Position numbers and translations under genes: made by a program
Source: an uncultured Microbacterium sp.
GTDB taxonomy: Bacteria > Actinomycetota > Actinomycetes > Actinomycetales > Microbacteriaceae
Direction: 5' to 3'
DNA length: 11,932 nucleotides
NCBI GenBank assembly: GCA_937988695.1
Contig: CALKHM010000111.1
Span: forward strand, 1-11,932
Notes under the pieces: model-generated
What the model was told of the DNA's origin: nothing
Databases searched by the model: none
What the model saw: only the letters and a program-made list of their open reading frames with translations
In this document: positions 6,654 to 11,932 of the stretch, in pieces
How the letters are laid out: each line of letters starts with the position of its first letter
Numbering within the stretch: the first letter of the stretch is position 1

Positions 6654-7798
6654 AGGCCGTCCACTTCGGCGCCGGCAACATCGGCCGGGGATTCGTCGGC
6701 CTGCTGCTGCACGAGGGGGGCTACGAGCTGGTCTTCTCCGACGTCGCGGCGGCGCTGGTCGATGCGATCAACGCGGCCTCCTCGTACACCGTGCACGCGG
6801 TCGGCGATGGCGGGGGCGACACCGTGGTGACGGGGTTCCGCGCGATCAACAGCGCGCAGCATCCCGACGACGTCGCTGACGAGGTGGCGACCGCGGATGT
6901 CGTGACCACCGCGGTCGGACCGACGATCCTGAAGTTCGTCGCACCGCTCGTGCTGGCCGGTCTGCGGCGGCGGGATGCGGCATCCGCCCCGCTGCAGGTG
7001 ATGGCGTGCGAGAACGCGATCGGCGCCACCGATCTGCTGCGCAACGAGATCATGGCGATCGCCGCCGACGAGTGGGAGGAGCTTGCCGGACGGGCGGTGT
7101 TCGCCAACACCGCCGTGGACCGGATCGTGCCCGCGCAGCCCGCCGATGCGGGAGTGGACGTCACGGTCGAGCCGTTCTACGAATGGGCGGTGGAGCGGTC
7201 GCCGTTCGGCGATGATCCGCCGCACCTGCCCGGTGCGCACTTCGTGCCGGACCTTGCTCCCTACATCGAACGGAAGCTGTTCACCGTCAACACCGGTCAC
7301 GCGACCACGGCGTATTTCGGCGCCGCCGCAGGGATCGAGAAGATCTCGGATGCGCTGTCGGACGACCGGATCGCGGCGCGCGTGGCTGCTGCGCTCGAAG
7401 AGACCTCGGCACTGCTGGCCGCCAAGCACGAGTTCGACCCGGCCGATCTGGCCGCCTATCGCGCGACGATCCTGACACGGTTCCGCAACCCGGCCCTGCC
7501 CGACACCGTGTGGCGGGTCGGCCGGCAGCCGCTGCGCAAACTGTCGCGACACGAGCGGTTCATCGGCCCGGCCGCCGAGGCGATCGAGCGCGGGCTCGAC
7601 GTCGACGCGCTGATGGCCGCCGTCGGGGCCGCGCTCATGTTCGACGACCCGGAGGACCCGCAGTCGGTCGACCTGCAGCGGATGCTGCGCGACCGCGACG
7701 CGGACGCGTTCACCGCGGAGGTGACCGGACTGGCGGCATCCCATCCCCTGTTCGCGCGCGTGCGCGACGCCGTCGCCGCCCGCCAGGCCGGGTTGTAG
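6650..7798 (+). CDS. mtlD: Mannitol-1-phosphate 5-dehydrogenase
   Basis: The 382-residue enzyme oxidises mannitol-1-phosphate to fructose-6-phosphate with NAD, delivering the imported sugar to glycolysis. The N-terminal Rossmann domain shows GAGNIGRGF (7-15). The C-terminal catalytic domain has the polyol-dehydrogenase signature KLFTVNTGHATTAY, with Lys209, Asn214 and His217 in the expected spacing. Length equals the E. coli enzyme (382). It starts at the ATG overlapping the mtlF stop and has no clear ribosome site of its own, so translation is probably coupled. It is the last gene of the operon. No T-rich terminator follows; only a weak GC stem (7815-7819 with 7826-7830) is visible. Confidence 0.96.
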   Translation: MKAVHFGAGNIGRGFVGLLLHEGGYELVFSDVAAALVDAINAASSYTVHAVGDGGGDTVVTGFRAINSAQHPDDVADEVATADVVTTAVGPTILKFVAPLVLAGLRRRDAASAPLQVMACENAIGATDLLRNEIMAIAADEWEELAGRAVFANTAVDRIVPAQPADAGVDVTVEPFYEWAVERSPFGDDPPHLPGAHFVPDLAPYIERKLFTVNTGHATTAYFGAAAGIEKISDALSDDRIAARVAAALEETSALLAAKHEFDPADLAAYRATILTRFRNPALPDTVWRVGRQPLRKLSRHERFIGPAAEAIERGLDVDALMAAVGAALMFDDPEDPQSVDLQRMLRDRDADAFTAEVTGLAASHPLFARVRDAVAARQAGL

Positions 7799-7813
7799 GG
7801 GGCCGGCGCGCCC
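7799..7813. repeat. Left copy of a 15-bp GC-rich direct repeat flanking the nuclease module
   Basis: GGGGCCGGCGCGCCC directly after the mtlD stop matches GGGGCCGGGGCGCCC at 8997-9011 at 14 of 15 positions. The pair brackets the two TCAGAACTC elements and the nuclease gene. It could be a footprint of insertion or duplication, or chance in such GC-rich DNA. Confidence 0.35.
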
Positions 7814-7833
7814 ACGCGGCGGCGTCCGCGCGC

Positions 7834-7914
7834 TCAGAACTCCGCCGATCTGTGGGCCCGCGGCCTCAAACCAGCCGAACGAGCACCGTCGCGCGCGCAC
7901 AGGAGGAGTTCTGA
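7834..7914. repeat. Left 81-bp element with TCAGAACTC ends
   Basis: It begins TCAGAACTCCGCC (7834-7846) and ends GGAGGAGTTCTGA (7902-7914); these arms are complementary at 12 of 13 bases. A nested stem TGTG (7851-7854) with CACA (7898-7901) extends the fold. It is the partner of the 82-bp element at 8912-8993, with the same end sequences and almost the same length. It contains no gene. The stretch from here to the nuclease start (7915-8042) holds a run of nine C (7950-7958) and a DnaA-box-like word but no clear promoter. Confidence 0.7.
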
Positions 7915-7991
7915 ACCCGCCCTGGCGCCTGAGGCCGCTCGTCGTCTGGCCCCCCCCCGAGGCACACAATCTCTCCTCCCCAGCCGCGGAG

Positions 7992-8000
7992 TTGTCCACA
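7992..8000 (+). promoter_or_regulatory. Isolated DnaA-box-like sequence
   Basis: TTGTCCACA equals the high-GC actinobacterial form of the DnaA box. It lies 42 bases before the chosen start of the nuclease gene. I noticed no cluster of boxes nearby, so this is not an origin; it may be chance. Confidence 0.3.
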
Positions 8001-8042
8001 GACGTGACCGCACCGTACCGGGAGCGGGGCTTCCCGGCTGTC

Positions 8043-8993
8043 ATGGACTGCGTGGCAACAGACCAGAAGACACCCCGTGAGCTGGCGGACGAGATCCTGC
8101 CCGCGACCTTCCTGAGCAGGACCGCCCTCATCGAGCACGGCCTGCGCGGCCGGGAGATCACTCGCCTGGTCGCGGCCGGTCGCCTCCTTCGGCTGCGCAA
8201 CGGACGTTACGTCCTGCCCGATCTGCGCGCGGAGCTGGTCCAGGCGGGAAGGCTCGGAGCACGGTTGGACTGCCTCTCGCTGCTCGGCGCCCTCGGCGTG
8301 TTCGTGCACGCGCACGACGACCTTCACGTGCAGATCGAGCGCGGTGCCACCCGCCTGCCGACACCCGGCAGGCGGGTGGTCCGGCACTGGCGGGCGTCGT
8401 CGTGCGACCGCGACCATCTGTGCGCCGACATCGTGGAGGCGCTCGCTCAGGCCTTCCGCTGCCAACCGCTGCGTTTCGCCGTCGCCACCCTCGACAGCGC
8501 ATGGCACCACGGCCTCATCGACGAGGACCACGTGAACGCCGTCTTCGACCTGCTGCCGCATCGGCATCAGCGGCTCCGGGGCCTGCTGGACAGGCGCGCG
8601 GAGTCGGGTCCGGAGACTCTCCTGCGGCTCATCCTGCCGGCCCTGGGCTGCGGGATCGACGTGCAGGTGAGGATCCGGGGCGTCGGTCGCGTCGATTTCG
8701 TCGTGGACGGCTGGCTAATCGTCGAGTGCGACAGCCGCCAGTACCACGAGGGCTGGCCAGCGCAGAAGCGCGACCGCCGCCGCGATCTTGCCGCAGCCGC
8801 TCAGGGCTACACCACGATCCGGCCCCTTGCGGAGGACATCCTGTACCACCCGGAGCAGGTCATCGCGATGCTCAAGCGTGTTCTCGCGCATCCGCCGCGA
8901 CGAACCGACGTTCAGAACTCATCTCATCGGGCCGCGCAGGTGCGCAAAGCACGCCGCCCGGTGCGCGAACGCCCGATTCTGGCGGAGTTCTGA
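8043..8993 (+). CDS. AbiEi-like winged-helix / DUF559 (Vsr-like) PD-(D/E)XK nuclease protein
   Basis: This 316-residue protein begins with an AbiEi-antitoxin-like helical/winged-helix region (about 10-60: FLSRTALIEHGLRGREI, then RLVAAGRLLRLRNGRYVLP) and a middle region without a recognised motif (about 65-180). It ends with a DUF559-type nuclease core (about 185-280). Core residues are intact: Glu187 and Glu191 in AESGPETLLR, Asp218 in RVDFVVDG, Glu228 and Asp230 in LIVECDS, and His235, followed by an Arg-rich helix (KRDRRRDL) and GYTTIRPLAEDIL. Residues 291-316 are encoded inside the right repeat element, including the stop. I took ATG 8043; GTG 8004 and TTG 7992 are in-frame alternatives and no start has a good ribosome site. 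A small stem (8018-8023 with 8032-8037) lies just upstream. Such solo proteins occur often in actinobacteria, without a settled function. No toxin partner is adjacent, so an antitoxin role is not supported. Confidence 0.8.
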   Translation: MDCVATDQKTPRELADEILPATFLSRTALIEHGLRGREITRLVAAGRLLRLRNGRYVLPDLRAELVQAGRLGARLDCLSLLGALGVFVHAHDDLHVQIERGATRLPTPGRRVVRHWRASSCDRDHLCADIVEALAQAFRCQPLRFAVATLDSAWHHGLIDEDHVNAVFDLLPHRHQRLRGLLDRRAESGPETLLRLILPALGCGIDVQVRIRGVGRVDFVVDGWLIVECDSRQYHEGWPAQKRDRRRDLAAAAQGYTTIRPLAEDILYHPEQVIAMLKRVLAHPPRRTDVQNSSHRAAQVRKARRPVRERPILAEF

Positions 8994-8995
8994 AC
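8910..8995. repeat. Right TCAGAACTC-ended element, overlapping the nuclease 3' end
   Basis: GTTCAGAACTC (8910-8920) and GAGTTCTGAAC (8985-8995) are perfect 11-base complements. A nested stem ATCGGGC (8926-8932) with GCCCGAT (8971-8977) and a small inner GTGC/GCAC stem allow a long cruciform. Counted from TCAGAACTC to GAGTTCTGA it is 82 bp, against 81 bp for the left element, and both have CAAA starting 33 bases in (8945 and 7867). It encodes the C-terminal tail and stop codon of the nuclease gene. Confidence 0.7.
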
Positions 8996-8996
8996 A

Positions 8997-9011
8997 GGGG
9001 CCGGGGCGCCC
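8997..9011. repeat. Right copy of the 15-bp GC-rich direct repeat
   Basis: It matches 7799-7813 at 14 of 15 positions and starts one base beyond the right inverted-repeat arm. See the left copy for the caution about GC-rich chance matches. Confidence 0.35.
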
Positions 9012-9013
9012 GG
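9001..9013. terminator. Possible short bidirectional stem between convergent genes
   Basis: CCGGG, GCG, CCCGG forms a five-base stem with a three-base loop in the 48-base gap between the convergent nuclease and add genes. It lacks a T-run on either strand, so a terminator role is only suggested by position. Confidence 0.3.
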
Positions 9014-9041
9014 TGTCAGCAGCGGCGGCGGTCGCCCGTGC

Positions 9042-10157
9042 CTAGGAGCCGAAGCCCACGGCGATGAGGTCGATGAGCTCCTCGCGCTCCTCCACGGGCA
9101 GGAACGCGCCGGCTGCGGCGTTCAGCTGGAACGCCTCGATGTCGCCCAGGTCGTAGTCGAACGTCTCGGCCAGCAGCGCCAGCTCACGAGTCAGCGAGGT
9201 GCGGCTCATCGTGCGGTTGTCGACGTTCACGGTGACGGCGAAGCCGAGCTGGTAGAGCAGGTCGAACGGATGGTCGGCCAAGACGTTGCCCCACGCGGCG
9301 ATCGCGCCCGTCTGCAGGTTCGAGCTCGGCGAGAGCTCGAGCGGGATCTCCCGGTCACGCACCCACTGGGCGATCGTGCCCAGCCGCACCTGCACCTCCT
9401 CACCGTCGACGCCGACCGTGGCGATGTCCTCGGCCACGCGCACGCCGTGCCCGAGCCGCAGTGCGCGGCCGTCGATGAGCGCCGAGCGGATCGAGTCGAT
9501 CCCCGCGGCCTCGCCGGCGTGCACCGTGGTCGGGAAGAACTCCGCCGCGAGGTGGTCGAACGCCGCACGCAGGCGCGAGGGTGGGAAGCCGTCCTCGGGT
9601 CCGGCGATGTCGAAACCGACGGCGCCGCGGTCCCGCCATGACACCGCCAGCTTCGCGATCTCCAGGGACCGATCGGTGTGACGCATCGCGCTGATCAGCT
9701 GTCCGACACGGATGTCCCGACCCGCCGAGCGCGCGGCATCCTGGCCGTCGTCGAGGCCCTGCTGCACGGCGGCCACCGCCTCGTCCAGGCTCAGGCCGCC
9801 GGTCAGGTGCTGCTCGGGCGCCCAACGCACCTCGCCGTAGATCACGCCGTCGGCGACGAGGTCCTCGACGAACTCGCGCGCGACACGGGTCAGTCCCTCT
9901 CGTGTCTGCATCACGGCGATGGTCAGATCGAACGTCTTCAAGTACTCGACGAGCGAGCCGGAGTCGCTCTGTCGCGCGAACCAGTCGCCGAGGGATGCCG
10001 CGTCGTGCTCGGGCACCTCGATCCCCGCGGCGTCGGCCAGCTCGATGATCGTCGCCGGGCGCACGCCTCCGTCGAGGTGATCGTGCAGCGAGACCTTGGG
10101 AAGGCTCCGCAGTGAGACGCCGCCGACGCGGGCGTCGCCGTTCTGGTCGATGGGCAT
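9042..10157 (-). CDS. add: Adenosine deaminase
   Basis: The 371-residue enzyme hydrolyses (deoxy)adenosine to (deoxy)inosine in purine salvage. Metal and catalytic motifs appear in family order: SLHDHLDGG with His25 and His27, TVHAGEAAG with His213 and catalytic Glu216, RLGHGVR with His237, LSPSSNLQTG (275-284), and VNVDNRTMS with Asp313. The classical enzymes have two aspartates at this last site (TDDP); here the second is Asn314, which I recall as common in actinobacterial members of the family. The ATG at 10157 has AAGGAG four bases upstream; the longer open frame upstream overlaps deoA and lacks family sequence. It is the last gene of the cdd-deoA-add operon, 29 bases after deoA. Confidence 0.93.
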   Translation of the reverse strand: MPIDQNGDARVGGVSLRSLPKVSLHDHLDGGVRPATIIELADAAGIEVPEHDAASLGDWFARQSDSGSLVEYLKTFDLTIAVMQTREGLTRVAREFVEDLVADGVIYGEVRWAPEQHLTGGLSLDEAVAAVQQGLDDGQDAARSAGRDIRVGQLISAMRHTDRSLEIAKLAVSWRDRGAVGFDIAGPEDGFPPSRLRAAFDHLAAEFFPTTVHAGEAAGIDSIRSALIDGRALRLGHGVRVAEDIATVGVDGEEVQVRLGTIAQWVRDREIPLELSPSSNLQTGAIAAWGNVLADHPFDLLYQLGFAVTVNVDNRTMSRTSLTRELALLAETFDYDLGDIEAFQLNAAAGAFLPVEEREELIDLIAVGFGS

Positions 10158-10186
10158 GATGCTCCTTGGCAGTGGTGGATGCCGCG

Positions 10187-11503
10187 TCAGGCGGTGATGC
10201 GTTCGAGGACGATCGAGCGGGCGGCGAGCGGGCGGTTGTCGTGCCGGGACCGTTCCGGCGCGGCGATCGTCCACGCGTTCTCGAGCGCCTCGAGCGCGCG
10301 CGGGATACGCGACGCGTCGTCGGCGCCGAGTGTGGCGATCGGCTGGCCGGCGACCACCGTATCACCCGGCTTGACGTGCAGCTGGACGCCAGCGGCGTGC
10401 GCGACGTCGTCCTGCGGACGGGCGCGGCCGGCGCCCAGCCGCCAGGCGGCGATGCCCACGTCCCACGCGTCCAGCCGCGTGAGGGTTCCGGATGCCGCGG
10501 CCGTGACGGTGTGCGTCTCGCGAGGCGTCGGCAGGGCGGCATCCGGATCGCCGTCCTGCGCACGGATCATCGCTCGCCAGACGTCCATTGCGCGACCGTC
10601 ACGCAGCGCCGCCTCCACATCGACGTCGGGGCGACCGGCCAGCGTCAGCATCTCGCGGGCCAGCGCGACGGTCAGCTCGACCACGTCGGCGGGCCCGCCG
10701 CCGGCGAGCACCTCGACCGACTCGCGCACCTCGTTGGCGTTGCCGACCGCACGGCCCAGAGGGGTGTCCATGTCGGTGATCAGCGCCGTCGTGGACACGC
10801 CGGAGTCGGCACCCAGCGCGACCATCGTCTGCGCGAGCTCGCGGGCCTTGCCGAGGTCGTGCATGAACGCGCCGGAGCCGACCTTGACGTCGAGCACGAG
10901 GGATGCGGTGCCCTCGGCGATCTTCTTCGACATGATGCTGGAGGCGATCAGCGGCACCGCCTCGACGGTGCCGGTCACGTCGCGCAGCGCGTACAGCCGC
11001 TTGTCGGCCGGTGCGAGCCCGGAGCCGGCCGCGCAGATCACGGCACCCACGTCGCGCAGCTGCGCGGACATCTCGTCGTTCGACAGCGCCGCACGCCATC
11101 CGGGGATCGACTCGAGCTTGTCGAGGGTCCCGCCGGTGTGCCCGAGACCCCGGCCGGACAGCTGCGGCACCGCCACCCCGAACGAGGCGACCAGCGGCGC
11201 CAGCGGCAGCGTGATCTTGTCTCCGACCCCACCCGTGGAGTGCTTGTCGACGGTGGTCTTGCCGAGCCCTGCGAAGCTCATCCGCTCCCCCGTCGCGATC
11301 ATCGCATCGGTCAGCACACGGATCTCGGAGCGTTCCATCCCGTTCAGCAGCACCGCCATCGCGAAGGCGGACATCTGCGCGTCGGTGACGTACTCGCGGG
11401 TGTAGGCGTCGACCATCCACCGCAGCGCGTCTTCGGACAGCCCGGTCCGGTCGCGCTGGGCGCGGATCACGTCGACGGCGTCGAACGGCTCGACGCCGCT
11501 CAA
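10187..11503 (-). CDS. deoA: Thymidine phosphorylase
   Basis: The 438-residue enzyme cleaves thymidine or deoxyuridine with phosphate to the free base and deoxyribose-1-phosphate. It has the nucleoside phosphorylase family 2 features: an N-terminal helical domain (EPFDAVDVIRAQRD), the glycine-rich phosphate-binding motif DKHSTGGVGDK (86-96), the signature SGRGLGHTGGTLDKLE (116-131), and the base-binding LIASSIMSKKIAEG (185-198). Length is normal. The start is a TTG at 11503 that overlaps the cdd stop (TTGA), implying translational coupling; no ATG or GTG lies before the conserved EPFDAVDVI. Pyrimidine-nucleoside phosphorylase, which also accepts uridine, is close in sequence, so substrate range is not certain. 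Confidence 0.92.
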   Translation of the reverse strand: MSGVEPFDAVDVIRAQRDRTGLSEDALRWMVDAYTREYVTDAQMSAFAMAVLLNGMERSEIRVLTDAMIATGERMSFAGLGKTTVDKHSTGGVGDKITLPLAPLVASFGVAVPQLSGRGLGHTGGTLDKLESIPGWRAALSNDEMSAQLRDVGAVICAAGSGLAPADKRLYALRDVTGTVEAVPLIASSIMSKKIAEGTASLVLDVKVGSGAFMHDLGKARELAQTMVALGADSGVSTTALITDMDTPLGRAVGNANEVRESVEVLAGGGPADVVELTVALAREMLTLAGRPDVDVEAALRDGRAMDVWRAMIRAQDGDPDAALPTPRETHTVTAAASGTLTRLDAWDVGIAAWRLGAGRARPQDDVAHAAGVQLHVKPGDTVVAGQPIATLGADDASRIPRALEALENAWTIAAPERSRHDNRPLAARSIVLERITA

Positions 11504-11901
11504 CGGCCCGCCGCCTCGAGGTCGCGCGGGCCGAACGCGTCGGGCAGCACCTCGTCCATCGTGCGGATGCCCGACACCGTGTCCAGCAGCATCCCGGGGA
11601 CGGCGTGCTCGAACAGCAGCTGCCGGCAGCGGCCGCAGGGCATGATCGTGTCGCCATCACCGTTCACGCACACGAACGCGACGAGCCGGCCGCCGCCGGA
11701 CATGTGCAGGTCGCTGACCAGACCGCATTCCGCGCACAGCGTCACGCCGTACGACGCGTTCTCCACGTTGCAGCCCGCGATGATCCGCCCGTCGGTGACC
11801 AGCGCGGCCGCGCCCACGCGGTACCGCGAGTATGGCACGTACGCGCGCTCCGACGCCTCGCGCGCCGCGGTGTGCAGCGCATCCCAGTCGATGTCGGTCA
11901 C
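11500..11901 (-). CDS. cdd: Cytidine deaminase
   Basis: The 133-residue zinc enzyme converts (deoxy)cytidine to (deoxy)uridine, which deoA can then cleave. It is a short homotetrameric-type cytidine deaminase: YSRYRVGAA (24-32), NVENASYG (45-52), the catalytic CAE with Cys56 and Glu58, and PCGRCRQ with zinc ligands Cys89 and Cys92. The start is GTG 11901, with GGAGG eight bases upstream; a TTG at 11916 would place that ribosome site inside the coding region. It is the first gene of the salvage operon visible here. Only 31 bases remain upstream, too few to judge a promoter or earlier transporter genes. Confidence 0.94.
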   Translation of the reverse strand: MTDIDWDALHTAAREASERAYVPYSRYRVGAAALVTDGRIIAGCNVENASYGVTLCAECGLVSDLHMSGGGRLVAFVCVNGDGDTIMPCGRCRQLLFEHAVPGMLLDTVSGIRTMDEVLPDAFGPRDLEAAGR

Positions 11902-11909
11902 GTTCTCTT

Positions 11910-11914
11910 CCTCC
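11910..11914 (-). promoter_or_regulatory. Ribosome binding site of cdd
   Basis: The minus strand reads GGAGG, then eight bases, then GTG at 11901. It decides the cdd start in favour of GTG over the upstream in-frame TTG. Confidence 0.65.
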
Positions 11915-11932
11915 AATGAAGGATGCCGCGCG

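Noticed and set aside
7815..7830. Rho-independent terminator after mtlD
   Set aside because: Only a five-base GC stem with no T-run; too weak to call.
8043..8993. Type IV toxin-antitoxin pair based on the AbiEi-like N-terminus
   Set aside because: No AbiEii-like nucleotidyltransferase toxin gene is next to it, and the C-terminal half is an intact nuclease fold instead.
9042..10274. Longer adenosine deaminase reaching into deoA
   Set aside because: The extra N-terminal residues are Arg/Pro-rich, lie antisense-free but out of frame over the deoA 3' end, and ATG 10157 has AAGGAG upstream.

Overview
The window is about 12 kb of very GC-rich, gene-dense DNA. Gene content, codon use and the many GGATGC/GCATCC words point to an actinobacterium, most likely a Microbacteriaceae member close to Microbacterium. 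This assignment is inference, because no rRNA or other marker gene is present.

Region 1 (about 1-2196) holds the 3' flank and body of a mannitol-operon regulator (mtlR, minus strand) and the divergent control region it shares with the operon. A 27-28 bp tandem repeat with an internal inverted repeat lies past the regulator's 3' end, at the window edge. The control region (2058-2196) has a good candidate sigma70-type promoter for the operon, an 18-bp perfect palindrome, and two outward-facing copies of a GTGGTTG-type word, each overlapping a -35-like element.

Region 2 (2197-7798, plus strand) is one tightly packed mannitol phosphotransferase operon: an orphan lactose/cellobiose-type EIIB, HPr (ptsH), Enzyme I (ptsI), mannitol EIICB (mtlA), mannitol EIIA (mtlF) and mannitol-1-phosphate 5-dehydrogenase (mtlD). 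Phosphate would pass PEP -> EI -> HPr -> MtlF -> MtlA, which imports mannitol as mannitol-1-phosphate, and MtlD oxidises this to fructose-6-phosphate. MtlR carries PRD, EIIB-like and EIIA-like domains through which the same proteins can report flux. An unusually strong hairpin separates mtlA from mtlF.

Region 3 (about 7799-9011) is the odd part. A single gene encodes an AbiEi-like N-terminal winged helix joined to an intact PD-(D/E)XK (DUF559/Vsr-like) nuclease domain. It is bracketed by two 81-82 bp elements that both begin TCAGAACTC and end GAGTTCTGA. The right element encodes the last 26 residues and the stop codon of the gene. Near-identical 15-bp GC-rich words flank the whole block, which sits between the 3' ends of two housekeeping operons. 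This looks like an inserted or copied module and is the best candidate for something undescribed.

Region 4 (9042-11901, minus strand) is a nucleoside salvage operon transcribed cdd -> deoA -> add (cytidine deaminase, thymidine phosphorylase, adenosine deaminase). Its promoter and any transporter genes would lie beyond the right edge.
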